33,575 nt of DNA from Alphaproteobacteria bacterium (GCA_021774435.1 JAJFJB010000190.1:1-33575), one strand, 5' to 3'. Shown: positions 17,614 through 26,780, counted from the first letter of the stretch. The notes: generated by a model not told the origin, from the sequence alone. Numbers and translations: made by a program.

Positions 17614-17681
17614 GCGTTGAGAACGCTTCGCTTAAAAAGACATGGAAACGTTGGCTAGAGTTGAGAAACGGAGCCGCCTGA

Positions 17682-18152
17682 TTGTTCGACGACGCTAACA
17701 TTGCGCGAGCCTTGCACGTCTTGGGTGTTGTGTTGTGGATCGGCGGTGTCGGATTTGTAACGACGATCCTCCTGCCCGCCGTTGGGCGTATGAAAAACCC
17801 GCGCGAGAGAGTTTCTTTTTTCGAATCCATTGAAGGACGGTTCGCCCGGCAAGCGCGAGGGACAACATTGCTGGTCGGCGTCACGGGCTTTTATTTAGCA
17901 CACCAATTTGACCTGTGGGATCAATTCACTCAATTGGAATCCTGGTGGTTGCCCGCGATGGTGTTCGTCTGGGCGGTCTTTTCCTTCATGCTGTTCATCG
18001 CGGAGCCCTTGTTCCTGCATCGCTGGTTCGAGACCCGGGCCGCCACGAAACCGGAAGCGACCTTTCGCCTCATCCAGCGCATGCACTGGATTTTGCTTCT
18101 GATCAGTCTGGTTACTGTCATGGGCGCAGTGGCCGGCAGTCACGGCGGCTAG
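17682..18152 (+). CDS. Small integral membrane protein (CopD/DUF2269-like)
   Basis: A 156-aa protein with four hydrophobic helices: ALHVLGVVLWIGGVGFVTTILLP, GTTLLVGVTGFYLAHQF, WLPAMVFVWAVFSFMLFIAE and MHWILLLISLVTVMGAVAGS. The H-x-x-G-x-x-x-W-I-G-G start of helix 1 is typical of the CopD-like and DUF2269-like families, in which conserved His may bind haem or copper. The start is TTG at 17682: a TGA stop immediately precedes it in frame, and GGAG lies eight bases upstream. No copper genes are adjacent, so the function remains open. Confidence 0.7.
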   Translation: MFDDANIARALHVLGVVLWIGGVGFVTTILLPAVGRMKNPRERVSFFESIEGRFARQARGTTLLVGVTGFYLAHQFDLWDQFTQLESWWLPAMVFVWAVFSFMLFIAEPLFLHRWFETRAATKPEATFRLIQRMHWILLLISLVTVMGAVAGSHGG

Positions 18153-18289
18153 GACGACCGCGACAACCAAGGACCGAAGAGTCCTTACACACCAATTCGA
18201 CGAAAGGCACCCTTCTTCTAGGGGTAACTACGTATTGTTTGTATATCCGCTCCGAAACATTAATGGGCTACACCGTTTTGGAGGGAATC

Positions 18290-19117
18290 ATGAAAAAACT
18301 AATTACGGGTGCAGCTCTAAGCGCCTTACTAATAGGGATTACAGGCGCCGCAATCGCCACGCCGCTTGCAGATGTCGTACCGAAGTTTAGCCAGTTACCG
18401 GATATGGTGAACGCCGAGGACAATCTGTCCATGCACCGCTCCGGCGGCCCGGTAGTGGCGGATGACTTCGTATCCGACGGCCGGGAGATCGTGGGCTTTC
18501 ACTGGTGGGGCTCCTATTTCGAGGACGCAAGACAGAGCCGCACCGGCGAACGGAATGTGTTCTTCGAAATCAGCTTCCATGAGAACTGTGCTGCTGGAAG
18601 TACAGATTCGCAATGTGTCGGCGCGGCCGGTGCACCGCATCCTTTCGCCACGCCGAAGGACAGGACAGGGAGCAGCTACTTCTCAGCCATTTTCGAAGCG
18701 GAGGAAGATTTCTTCGGCACCACGACGAACGGCGTTGATATCTACGAATACTGGGTCGCGGTCGACCCGAACACCGCACCTGGATTCCTGAACAATACCT
18801 GGCTCGAAGAAGCCGGAGAAACCTACTGGGTGGATTTCGCCTGGGCAGCGGGTCAGTTCAACACCCTTTTCAATGGCGATATCTGGGGCGTTGCCAAAGC
18901 CGCTCCCAATCCTCTCGGCGGCTGCTTTGGTGGTTGCGCGGTAACTACCGGCGCGGGCATTTTGGGCAATCCCCATATTGGCCCCTGGGCTTCGCTGGCG
19001 CCTGAAGACAAGGCATTCGAAGTCCTCACCAACCGGGTGCCGGAGCCTGCGACGATGGCGCTCTTCGGCATCGGCCTTGCGGGGATTGGGTTCATGCGGC
19101 GCAAACGAACCGTTTAA
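18290..19117 (+). CDS. PEP-CTERM sorting-signal exported protein
   Basis: A 275-aa exported protein. The signal peptide is KKLITGAALSALLIGITGAAIA, with cleavage expected near AIAT-PLA. The mature part is rich in Trp, Gly and acidic residues (VGFHWWGSYFED, WVDFAWAAGQF) and has two close Cys (GCFGGC). The end is a classic PEP-CTERM tail: VPEPATMA, a hydrophobic helix, then MRRKR. In this system an exosortase removes the tail, often in bacteria making extracellular polysaccharide. No exosortase gene is in the window. The ATG at 18290 has GGAGGG upstream. Function of the globular part unknown. Confidence 0.88.
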   Translation: MKKLITGAALSALLIGITGAAIATPLADVVPKFSQLPDMVNAEDNLSMHRSGGPVVADDFVSDGREIVGFHWWGSYFEDARQSRTGERNVFFEISFHENCAAGSTDSQCVGAAGAPHPFATPKDRTGSSYFSAIFEAEEDFFGTTTNGVDIYEYWVAVDPNTAPGFLNNTWLEEAGETYWVDFAWAAGQFNTLFNGDIWGVAKAAPNPLGGCFGGCAVTTGAGILGNPHIGPWASLAPEDKAFEVLTNRVPEPATMALFGIGLAGIGFMRRKRTV

Positions 19118-19144
19118 GACAGGCTAACAATACGCGACGGCGGG

Positions 19145-19176
19145 AACGGCAGTCTTCGGACTGCCGTTTTCGGTTT
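19145..19176 (+). terminator. Rho-independent terminator of the PEP-CTERM gene
   Basis: Ten-base stem AACGGCAGTC (19145-19154) and GACTGCCGTT (19159-19168) closed by a UUCG tetraloop and followed by TTCGGTTT. It lies 28 bases past the stop codon. Confidence 0.88.
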
Positions 19177-19287
19177 CTATTCAACAAGCCGAACGACGCA
19201 ACAGCGTAACCCCGACCCTCCCTTTACGCTCCCGACACCGCGTAATAGCATTCTCGATCAACGGCAGAAAAACAGGGAGGAATGAAA

Positions 19288-20037
19288 ATGCGCTTGAAGG
19301 ATAAGGTCGCAATCGTTACCGGCGCCGCATCGGGCATGGGGGCCGCCACGGCAAGGCTATTCGCACAGGAAGGCGCAAAGGTCGTCCTGGCCGATCTTCT
19401 CGTATCGGAAGGCGCGACGCTCGTCGAGGAAATCGGCGCGGCCGGCGGTGAAGCACGTTTCCAAAAGCTCGACGTAACGAGCGAAGCCGAATGGGATGCG
19501 CTGGTGTCGGATACGATTGCCGCCTACGGCAAGGTCGATATCCTGATCAACAACGCCGGCGTCAGCGGCAGCCACCCGGATATCCTCAACACAAATACCT
19601 GGGACGAACAGATGAACATCAATGCCAAGGGCGTGTTCCTCGGCATGCGCGCGGTCATCCCCACGATGCAGAAATCAGGCGGCGGTTCCATCGTCAACAC
19701 CTCCTCGATCTCCGGCTTCGTGGGACAGAAGTTCGTGCATATGGGCTACAACGCGGCGAAGGGCGCGGTGCGCCTGGCAACCAAGGCTGCAGCGGTTCAG
19801 TTCGCGCGCGAGAATATCCGCGTCAATTCCGTCCATCCGGGGATCATGCCGGCGATGCGGACCTCGAAAATGACGGCCGACCCCGAAGTGCGCGCCAAGA
19901 TGATCCGTGCGGTTCCCGCCGGACGCGAGGGCAAGGTCGAGGAAGTCGCCAACGCCAATCTATTCCTCGCCAGCGACGAGTCCTCCTACATCACAGGCAT
20001 CGAGGTTCCCGTCGATGGGGGCTTCCTCGCGCAGTAG
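19288..20037 (+). CDS. Short-chain dehydrogenase/reductase (SDR)
   Basis: A 249-aa classical SDR. The cofactor motif is VTGAASGMGAATARLF (TGxxxGxG), followed by DVT, the NNAGVSG motif, Ser in NTSSISG, and YNAAKGA with the catalytic Tyr and Lys. It ends in GIEVPVDGGFLAQ, as in 3-alpha/3-oxoacyl-type enzymes. NAD(H) is likely because Asp follows strand 2 (VVLADLL). The ATG at 19288 lies seven bases after GGAGG; the ATG at 19282 is too close to it. It is 12 bases upstream of the CoA-transferase A subunit, so it probably oxidises a hydroxy-acid whose keto form that enzyme activates. Confidence 0.92.
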   Translation: MRLKDKVAIVTGAASGMGAATARLFAQEGAKVVLADLLVSEGATLVEEIGAAGGEARFQKLDVTSEAEWDALVSDTIAAYGKVDILINNAGVSGSHPDILNTNTWDEQMNINAKGVFLGMRAVIPTMQKSGGGSIVNTSSISGFVGQKFVHMGYNAAKGAVRLATKAAAVQFARENIRVNSVHPGIMPAMRTSKMTADPEVRAKMIRAVPAGREGKVEEVANANLFLASDESSYITGIEVPVDGGFLAQ

Positions 20038-20049
20038 GGCCGCCTGCGC

Positions 20050-20757
20050 ATGAAACAAAAGAAAGCTGAGACCGTCGATGCGGCCCTCAACCGAATTCGC
20101 GACGGCGACACGGTGCTGGTCGGTGGGTTCGGCCTTTCCGGCATTCCGGAAAAGCTGATCGATGGCGTCTGCGACCGTGGTCTGCGCGGTCTCACCATTG
20201 TCAACAATAGTTCCGGTGCGCAACGCTTCGGCGTCTCGCGCATGTTAGAGCGCGGCTGCGTCGCCAAGGTGATCTGCAGCTTTCCCTGGGGCCGGGAATC
20301 CGAAGTCTTCAAGGAACTCTACGCGGCTGGGAAAGTCGATCTCGAGATCGTGCCGCAGGGCATCCTGGCGGAACGGATGCGCGCCGCCGGGGCCGGACTA
20401 GGCGGCATCCTGTCACCAAGCGGAATCGGCACCGAAATCGCCGAGGGCAAGGCAACGCATAGCATCGGCGGCACGGAATATCTGATCGAAGCGGCACTAC
20501 CCGGCGACATCGCCCTCATCAGGGCGACCAAGGTCGACCCGCGCGGCAATCTGATCTATCGGCTGGCGTCGCAGAACATGAACCCCGTCATGGCCATGGC
20601 GGCGAAACACACCATCGTCGAGGCTGAGGAAGAAGTCGTGCTCGACGATTTGGATCCCGAACACGTCATGACGCCCGGCGTGTTCGTCGACCGCTACGTC
20701 ATCACCGGGCGCTATAAACCCGAAGCGTGGGACGGAGTGTGGCATGAGTGCGGGTAA
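20050..20757 (+). CDS. 3-oxoacid-type CoA-transferase subunit A
   Basis: A 235-aa subunit of class I CoA-transferases (ScoA/PcaI/AtoD type). Motifs: DGDTVLVGGFGLSGIPEKLI near the N-terminus, LTIVNNSSG, a PQGILAERMRAAGAG loop and IGGTEYLIEAALPGDIALIRA. The enzyme moves CoA from succinyl-CoA or acetyl-CoA to a carboxylic acid; the exact acid cannot be told from sequence. Its stop overlaps the start of the B subunit by 14 bases, so they are translationally coupled. With the upstream SDR it forms a three-gene operon. Confidence 0.92.
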   Translation: MKQKKAETVDAALNRIRDGDTVLVGGFGLSGIPEKLIDGVCDRGLRGLTIVNNSSGAQRFGVSRMLERGCVAKVICSFPWGRESEVFKELYAAGKVDLEIVPQGILAERMRAAGAGLGGILSPSGIGTEIAEGKATHSIGGTEYLIEAALPGDIALIRATKVDPRGNLIYRLASQNMNPVMAMAAKHTIVEAEEEVVLDDLDPEHVMTPGVFVDRYVITGRYKPEAWDGVWHECG

Positions 20758-21412
20758 GCGTCTGAACCGCGATCAGATCGCCAAAAGGGTCGCGGCCGAA
20801 TTGCAGGACGGCTGGCTGGTCAATCTCGGCCTCGGTATCCCTACCCTGGCCGTCAACTACATTCCCGAAGGCCGCGACGTCCTGTTCCACAGCGAGAACG
20901 GCATCATCGGCATGGGCCCGCGCCCCGACGACGAAGACGTCGATGTCGACCTGATGAGCGCCGGCAAGGGCCCCGTGACCCTCGTATCGGGTGCGGCCTT
21001 CGTGCACCACGCGGACTCCTTTGCCGTGGCCCGCGGCGGCCGTCTCGACGCTGCGATCCTCGGCGCCTATCAGGTGTGCGACAATGGCGACTTCGCAAAC
21101 TGGCGTTTGCCCGGCAAGCATATCGGCGGGATCGGCGGCGCCATGGATATCGCCGTCGGCGCGCAACGGGTCTTCGTCACCATGAGCCAGACCGACAAGG
21201 ACGGCACCTCGAAGCTGGTCGAGAAATTGACTTACCCCCTCACGACGCGCGCCTGCGTCACGAAGGTCTTCACCGATATGGCGGTGATCAGCGTTACGCC
21301 GGATGGTTTCGTTCTCGACGAAGTCGCACCGGGCTTTACCCCGGACGATATCGTCGCAAAGACGGCGGCCAAACTTCGCGTGCCCGAAGCGGTCGGAACG
21401 ATTTCGTCTTAA
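20744..21412 (+). CDS. 3-oxoacid-type CoA-transferase subunit B
   Basis: A 222-aa partner of the A subunit. The catalytic Glu is Glu51 in the SENGIIGMGP motif (consensus SENG), which forms the glutamyl-CoA intermediate. NLGLGIPTLA and ILGAYQVCDNGDFANWRLPGKHIGGIGGAMDIA also match the family. The C-terminus ends VPEAVGTISS. Length and overlap with subunit A are normal. Substrate is unresolved among acetoacetate, 3-oxoadipate and related acids. Confidence 0.92.
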   Translation: MSAGKRLNRDQIAKRVAAELQDGWLVNLGLGIPTLAVNYIPEGRDVLFHSENGIIGMGPRPDDEDVDVDLMSAGKGPVTLVSGAAFVHHADSFAVARGGRLDAAILGAYQVCDNGDFANWRLPGKHIGGIGGAMDIAVGAQRVFVTMSQTDKDGTSKLVEKLTYPLTTRACVTKVFTDMAVISVTPDGFVLDEVAPGFTPDDIVAKTAAKLRVPEAVGTISS

Positions 21413-21457
21413 ACATTTTGTGAAGAGAATTCGCGGCACCCGCCAGAGAACTGGCCT

Positions 21458-21886
21458 TTACTTCGGCTCAACCAAGTCCGGATGCTTCCAAAGAGTCTCG
21501 TATCCCGCGTCTCCCAACTTATCGATTACGAAAAAGCGACGCTTCAAATAAGTCATGATCTCTGAAACAAGCTTTGGCGCTTTAACCGCATCATTGTTAC
21601 GCTTGCATGAGACAGGGCCATAAACGCTGACGGTTCCAATATCATCGAGATAGGTTCTTGCACTGGCGCAAGCATCATATTTTTCAAATTCGTAAACAAG
21701 ATAGTTATATTTCTGCTCTAATTCTCCAGAATTGAATATCTCTTCAACATTGTGCCGAATCTGTTTCGGAGAAATTTGGTCATCCTCGGAAAACTTAACA
21801 GTGTAGTTTGACGCCGCTACGGCAGATGCAGCCACGTAAAAAACGCCGATGATTGATATTCCGTTCCTCAAAATAGACAGTGGCAA
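21458..21886 (-). CDS. Hypothetical exported protein, 142 aa
   Basis: The N-terminus ISIIGVFYVAASAVAAS looks like a Sec signal peptide. The mature part is polar, with two Cys (DACASAR and PVSCKRN) that may pair, and ends in a charged tail. The base composition is more AT-rich than its neighbours. The start is TTG at 21886 with AGGGAAG just upstream; a nearby TTG codon inside the frame is an alternative. The product is not one I recognise. It lies between the CoA-transferase operon and a dioxygenase gene. Confidence 0.6.
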   Translation of the reverse strand: MPLSILRNGISIIGVFYVAASAVAASNYTVKFSEDDQISPKQIRHNVEEIFNSGELEQKYNYLVYEFEKYDACASARTYLDDIGTVSVYGPVSCKRNNDAVKAPKLVSEIMTYLKRRFFVIDKLGDAGYETLWKHPDLVEPK

Positions 21887-21933
21887 TTTCTTCCCTAACC
21901 AATCAGGGTCATTGAATATTTTTCGTCACGCAC

Positions 21934-23043
21934 CTACACCGGCTCCAGCGGCACATTGCGATCCGCGCCGGGGGCGATGATGCCGCCGCGGTTACCGATT
22001 TCCAGGCCCAGATAGCGCTCCAGAAAACTGTCCGGCAGCGGCCGCGCATCTTCGGGGCTCAGCCAAAGGCGCAGCAGGTGGCGCTTGCGTTCCACTTCCG
22101 GCCAATCCTCGAAATCGGCGCGGGCGTGGAGAATCTGATGGTTGTGCAGAAGCTGGATGTCGCCCGGCTCGAAGGCCATGTCGAGGCGGATTTCCGAATC
22201 CTCGGAGAGCCTGTCGAACAGGTCAAGCGCCGCGATCTGGTTCTCCGTCAGCGCCGGCAGTTCATCGAAGCGGTCGCAGGATTCAATATAGTCTCGGGCG
22301 TAGATCGTCGACAGCAGCCCCTCATGAAAATGGAATGCCGCGCACGGGTAATAGTCCAGCCTTCCAGCGGGAATTTCGCCACGCCGGTCGCGCCAGAAGG
22401 GCTTGTACATTTCCGCCCACAGCCGGCGGTCGCGGCGCCACATTTCGTCATGCACGGTGACTGAACTGCTGATGCTGCTTTCGCCGCCCGCCTTGGCCCT
22501 TTGTAGGCACATCAGGCCGACGATGTCCGTGGAGTCGGTATGGAAGCGTTGCCGCACGCGGGTTTGATAGATACGTGCCTTGCCCGGATTCTTGAACGCG
22601 TCGTAGCGGGCGCCGAGATCGCAGACATGGCCCAGTACATGCCCTTTAGCGTTCTGTGGGCGCGCACGGCCAAGATACGCACCGATCCCCCAGTAGATAC
22701 GGGCGGCCTCTTCCACCGAATAATCGGCGACGGGCACGCCCCGGATTACAGCAAAGCCGCGCCCGGTTAGCAATTCGCGCCGCAGATCGTCGAGTACGCC
22801 ACCGAGTGTCGGCAAATCGAAGTCCGTGCGCGTAATTCCAATAATGTCTCGCTCGCGGGTCCGGCGCATCGCGTCGTCGAGCTCCGACACTTCCGCACCG
22901 GACAGTTGATAAATCCATTCGCTGGACCATTTTGTCATATCCGCGCCGCGCCACGCGCCCGGTCCGCCGATCGGTCCCGGCGCCCGCTCCAACGTCGCGC
23001 CAGTCGACTGAAACGCATCCTCGAAATCCTCTACCGCACTCAT
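21934..23043 (-). CDS. TauD/TfdA-like Fe(II)/2-oxoglutarate-dependent dioxygenase
   Basis: A 369-aa protein, longer than TauD itself (283 aa). HxD is in QRFHTDSTD (His168, Asp170), the distal His in LHNHQILHARADFED, and the probable 2-oxoglutarate Arg in RKRHLLRLWLS. The start at 23043 places MSAVEDFEDAF first. The substrate cannot be assigned. Clavaminate-synthase-like dioxygenases of this longer kind act on small acids or amino-acid derivatives, which is general family knowledge. It is divergent from the adenylate cyclase gene across 238 bases. Confidence 0.82.
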   Translation of the reverse strand: MSAVEDFEDAFQSTGATLERAPGPIGGPGAWRGADMTKWSSEWIYQLSGAEVSELDDAMRRTRERDIIGITRTDFDLPTLGGVLDDLRRELLTGRGFAVIRGVPVADYSVEEAARIYWGIGAYLGRARPQNAKGHVLGHVCDLGARYDAFKNPGKARIYQTRVRQRFHTDSTDIVGLMCLQRAKAGGESSISSSVTVHDEMWRRDRRLWAEMYKPFWRDRRGEIPAGRLDYYPCAAFHFHEGLLSTIYARDYIESCDRFDELPALTENQIAALDLFDRLSEDSEIRLDMAFEPGDIQLLHNHQILHARADFEDWPEVERKRHLLRLWLSPEDARPLPDSFLERYLGLEIGNRGGIIAPGADRNVPLEPV

Positions 23044-23281
23044 CTGCCGAAACCTTTGTACTATTTGCCTAGGCGGAAACTAACGCAGCTTTCCGCGACC
23101 TACAAACTTCAGCATCTCCACGGCGCCTGATGTTATTCTGATCTTCGTCGCACCCGCCGTCGTAATACGGAGGTCAAGGCGACAAATTTCGTCTATTCTG
23201 AACCTAATAGAGATCTACATGCCTCGAATATTCAGAGAAACTCACAAACGCTGTCCGTTTTAAAAGACTCCCAAACAGTCC

Positions 23282-25159
23282 ATGCCGAAGAACACGGAAA
23301 ATCAACAAACGCCCCTCACCGTCGAGCAAAACCCCGGTGACAAAAACTTATCCGACACCCGCTGGAACGGCCGCTTTTCCATTACCATCACACTGGTCAC
23401 GGCAATTGGCCTGCTGACATTGATTTCCGTTGGGACCGTTCTCGGCGTTGGCGTCTGGCTCGCGCAAAAAAACACCTTCGCGCTCCTCAGCGACAATGCA
23501 CACCAGAATCTCAGCGCCTCCGTCGACCGCATCGAACAGCACCTTAAGCCTGCGGAGTATCAGGCAACGTTCCTCGCTGAGAGGATTGCGAACGGCGAAG
23601 TCGATCCCTCGGACCGCGAACGATTTGGCCTATTCCTCGGCGGCGCATTGGCCGCTGCACCGCAAATCGAAACGGTCATCTATATCGATCGCAACCTGCA
23701 CGCCTTTCTAACGTTTCACAGTAGGAACCGCGGCAAGATCGAACATGAGGTGCAGGATTATTCCAAAGACCCCGTGATCCGGCAAAGGATGGGTGCCGTC
23801 AGTACCGGGGCGAATTGGGGACCCGCCGTTTGGCGGGATGTCACCAAAAGAACCTACATGAATGTGGCCGTGCCGATTTTGCGAAATGGACGCTCCCTGG
23901 GTTCCATTGTCGCGGTTGTCTCTGTCGAGCAACTATCGCGCTTTCTGGCCGATGCGAACAAAAACACGACCGGACAGCGGTTCATTCTTGCAGGCCGGGA
24001 TCATGTCCTCGCCCATCCGCTGATGGCAGAACGATATCCCGGCCGCACGAATGAGTCTCCCTTGCCACGCGTCGATGGGTTCCAAGACCCGGTCATGGCC
24101 GCGATTTGGAGTCGGGATGACCGCGACGAATTGGGGCTTGATTTACCCAAGGGCACCGATGGACATGTCCTCGAGATCGACTCGCAACGGTTCATTTACG
24201 TATACCGCACCATTCAGGGATTCGGCCCGGAACCACTGATCGCCGGCATTTATTTTCGCCGCGCCGAGGTCAGCGAAGAGATACAACGAATGATAATTTC
24301 GTTGGCCGCCGGCATCATTGCGCTAATTATATCTGTGCTGGCGGCGATCTATATTGGCCGCAAGATCGCTCAGCCGATCGTCGGTTTCTCTACCGCTGCA
24401 GGCCGCATCCGGGATCTGGATATTTCTCAAGTGGAAAACCTTCCCGGGAGCATATTTCGCGAACTAAACGACCAGTCTGCTTCCTTCAATGCGATGCTGC
24501 GCGCCCTGCGGTGGTTTGAACTCTACGTTCCCAAGAAGATCGTCGAACGGTTGGTCAAGAGCGGCGACGTGCACGAAATGATCTCCGACGCCCGCAACAT
24601 CACCGTCATGTTCACCGATATCGTGCAATTTTCGACCATCTCCCAGGGGATGTCGGCGCCTGAAGTCGCCGCCCTTGTCAATCATCACTTCGCCCTGATC
24701 GGCGCTTGTATCGATGCAGAAGACGGCGCCATAGACAAATTCATGGGCGACTCGGTCATGGCGATCTGGGGCGCACCGGAAAAACAAAAACAACGCGCAG
24801 AGCGCGCCTGCCGTGCAGCACTGGCCATTGCGGCCGCCATCCGCAAGGACAACGCGACGCGGGAAGCCCAAGGCCAGCCGGCGATCGGCATACGCATCGG
24901 TATCCATTCCGGCAAAGCCACCGTCGGCAATATCGGGGCGCCCGGACATATCAACTACACGATCATCGGCGACGCGGTGAATATCGGCCAGCGCCTGGAG
25001 CAGCTTTGCAAGGAAGTCTATCCACGAGATAGCGAGGTTTCGATCCTGATCAGCGGCGATACGGCACGCGACCTGAGCGACGCCTTTAAGCCAATCCCCG
25101 TAGGCCGGTTCGAACTCAAGGGGCGCGCCGGCGAGGTCGAAGTTTTTAGATTAGTCTAA
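23282..25159 (+). CDS. Membrane adenylate/guanylate cyclase with Cache sensor domain
   Basis: A 625-aa class III nucleotidyl cyclase. The first TM helix lies at about 33-60 (ITLVTAIGLLTLISVGTVLG). An extracytoplasmic Cache-type sensor spans about 60-335, the second TM about 335-360 (MIISLAAGIIALIISVLAAIYIG), then a HAMP-like linker (GRKIAQPIVGFSTAAGRI). The cyclase domain, about 430-625, has metal Asp in MFTDIVQFS (near 442) and FMGDSVMAIWG (near 487), and base/ribose contacts in YTIIGDAVNIGQRLEQL (near 555-571). Lys in DKFMGD and Asp in IIGD point to ATP rather than GTP. It likely senses an external ligand and makes cAMP. Confidence 0.92.
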   Translation: MPKNTENQQTPLTVEQNPGDKNLSDTRWNGRFSITITLVTAIGLLTLISVGTVLGVGVWLAQKNTFALLSDNAHQNLSASVDRIEQHLKPAEYQATFLAERIANGEVDPSDRERFGLFLGGALAAAPQIETVIYIDRNLHAFLTFHSRNRGKIEHEVQDYSKDPVIRQRMGAVSTGANWGPAVWRDVTKRTYMNVAVPILRNGRSLGSIVAVVSVEQLSRFLADANKNTTGQRFILAGRDHVLAHPLMAERYPGRTNESPLPRVDGFQDPVMAAIWSRDDRDELGLDLPKGTDGHVLEIDSQRFIYVYRTIQGFGPEPLIAGIYFRRAEVSEEIQRMIISLAAGIIALIISVLAAIYIGRKIAQPIVGFSTAAGRIRDLDISQVENLPGSIFRELNDQSASFNAMLRALRWFELYVPKKIVERLVKSGDVHEMISDARNITVMFTDIVQFSTISQGMSAPEVAALVNHHFALIGACIDAEDGAIDKFMGDSVMAIWGAPEKQKQRAERACRAALAIAAAIRKDNATREAQGQPAIGIRIGIHSGKATVGNIGAPGHINYTIIGDAVNIGQRLEQLCKEVYPRDSEVSILISGDTARDLSDAFKPIPVGRFELKGRAGEVEVFRLV

Positions 25160-25276
25160 GATAAACTTCACTAGGACAAAGACCGGGGCGCGTGTGGGGT
25201 TCGATCTCGCCGGTCAATCCGGCTATAAACGGATGCGTGCGCCGGAGAAACGCGCATTCAACCAGGGGGAGTTTCC

Positions 25277-26776
25277 ATGGCGCTCATCGCGATCGGCGGC
25301 ATTCAACACGAAACCAACACCTTTGCGCCGACAAAGGCAGGACTCGACGCCTTTACGACCGGGGGCAGCCGTCCGCCGCTAACGACGGGCGCCGATCTGT
25401 TCCCGCGTGTAAAGGGCAAGAATCTGCCGATTGCCGGTTTCGTCGACCAAATCGAAGCGCTCGACCATCACGTCACCGCCTTGACCTGGGGAGCGGCAGC
25501 GCCCTCCGACGTCGTCACGGAGCACGCCTTCGAGCATATCGCCGGGCTGATCCTCGACGGGCTCAAATCGGCCCCGCCCTACGATGCGGTCTATCTGTGC
25601 CTGCACGGCGCGATGGTGACGGAGCATCTGCAAGACGGCGAAGGCGAGTTGCTGCGCCGCGTACGCGAGCATATCGGGCCGGAGATGCCGCTGGTCGCCA
25701 GTCTCGACCTGCATTGCAACACGACGCCGGAGATGATGGCGCATGCCGATCTGATGGTGGCCTACCGCACCTATCCGCATGTCGATATGGCCGACACCGG
25801 CGCACGGACCGCGCGCCTGCTCGACGAAATCCTGCGCCGCGGCCGCAAGCCCGCCAAGGCGTTCCAGCAAATCCCGTTCCTGATCCCGCTGAACTGGCAA
25901 TGCACGATGATGGAGCCGGCCCAAAGCCTCTATCAGCGCCTCGCGGACATGGAAATGGGCGACGTGATGCATACCTCCTTCACGCCCGGCTTTCCCGCCG
26001 CCGACATTCATCATTGCGGTCCCTCGGTCTTCACCTATGGCTGGACCGAAGAGGCGGCACGCGCCTCCTGCCAGGCGCTGGCCGACGATGTGAACGGGCT
26101 TGAAGCCGCCTTCGCCGGCACGATCTACGATCCCGACAGCGGGGTCCTGGAAGCGATGCGCCTCGCGGCGACCGCAAGTCGCCCCATCGTCATTGCCGAC
26201 ACGCAAGACAATCCCGGCGCGGGCGGTGACAGCAACACGGCGGGCATGTTGCGCGCGCTTGTCGAGAACCGTGCCGAGCAAGCAGCCCTCGGCCTGATGA
26301 TCGACCCGACCGCCGCCGAGGTCGCGCATCGCGCCGGCGTCGGGGCGGAAGTCAACCTCACCTTTGGCGGCCATTCCGGTTTCGACGGCGATGAGCCGTT
26401 CGAGGCGCTTTACACCGTCGAAACACTACATGACGGCCGCTTCGACGCGACGGGCCCTTTCTACAAGGGTGCGGAATTCAATCTTGGCCCGTCAGCCTGC
26501 GTCAAAGTCGGCGGTACCCGAGTCGTGTTGGCCTGCAACAAGGTGCAGATGGCCGATCAGGCAATGTACCGCTTCGTCGGTATCGAACCGACGGAAGAAA
26601 AGATCCTGGTCAATAAAAGCTCAGTCCACTTCCGCGCCGACTTCGCCCCCATTGCCGAAGAAATCCTGGTTTGCGCCGCCCCCGGCCCCATGGTCGCCGA
26701 CCCGGCGAACCTGCCCTGGAAACGGCTGCGGAAGGGCATGCGGCTAAACCCGCTGGGGCGTGTCTGGGAGGGGTGA
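25277..26776 (+). CDS. M81-family metallopeptidase (MlrC/microcystinase C-like)
   Basis: A 499-aa protein with the M81 pattern: IGGIQHETNTFAPTKAGLDAF at the start, the YDAVYLCLHGAM strand, SLDLHCNTTPEMM, YRTYPHVDMADTG and DTQDNPGAGGDSNTAGML, followed by a C-terminal domain ending LRLNPLGRVW-like (MRLNPLGRVWEG). The His and Asp residues in these motifs are the likely zinc ligands. MlrC cleaves linearised microcystin; close homologues in soil and marine bacteria act on unknown peptides or amides. The ATG at 25277 follows GGGGGAG. It is probably cotranscribed with the small membrane-protein gene downstream. Confidence 0.9.
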   Translation: MALIAIGGIQHETNTFAPTKAGLDAFTTGGSRPPLTTGADLFPRVKGKNLPIAGFVDQIEALDHHVTALTWGAAAPSDVVTEHAFEHIAGLILDGLKSAPPYDAVYLCLHGAMVTEHLQDGEGELLRRVREHIGPEMPLVASLDLHCNTTPEMMAHADLMVAYRTYPHVDMADTGARTARLLDEILRRGRKPAKAFQQIPFLIPLNWQCTMMEPAQSLYQRLADMEMGDVMHTSFTPGFPAADIHHCGPSVFTYGWTEEAARASCQALADDVNGLEAAFAGTIYDPDSGVLEAMRLAATASRPIVIADTQDNPGAGGDSNTAGMLRALVENRAEQAALGLMIDPTAAEVAHRAGVGAEVNLTFGGHSGFDGDEPFEALYTVETLHDGRFDATGPFYKGAEFNLGPSACVKVGGTRVVLACNKVQMADQAMYRFVGIEPTEEKILVNKSSVHFRADFAPIAEEILVCAAPGPMVADPANLPWKRLRKGMRLNPLGRVWEG

Positions 26777-26780
26777 AGTT

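Larger units (their letters stand above)
17434..17616 (+). ncRNA. Candidate structured small RNA or 5' leader
   Basis: About 180 bases between a TATAAT box and a strong stem-loop. Three further pairings are visible: TCTAG (17450-17454) with CTAGA (17481-17485), GCCCG (17547-17551) with CGGGC (17560-17564), and GGTGCC (17565-17570) with GGTACC (17576-17581, one G-U pair). It holds a 12-codon ORF with a good ribosome-binding site. I match it to no known RNA family. It might be a stand-alone sRNA or a leader of the membrane-protein gene at 17682. The last stem has its longer U run on the minus strand, which weakens the case. Confidence 0.3.

Noticed and set aside
17914..18289. Plus-strand open frame starting 17915 that runs into the PEP-CTERM gene
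   Set aside because: The upstream part is the out-of-frame shadow of the membrane-protein gene. The signal peptide and GGAGGG place the true start at 18290.
25379..26374. A 331-codon minus-strand open frame inside the M81 gene
   Set aside because: No conserved motif; the plus-strand M81 protein explains the region with all its signatures.
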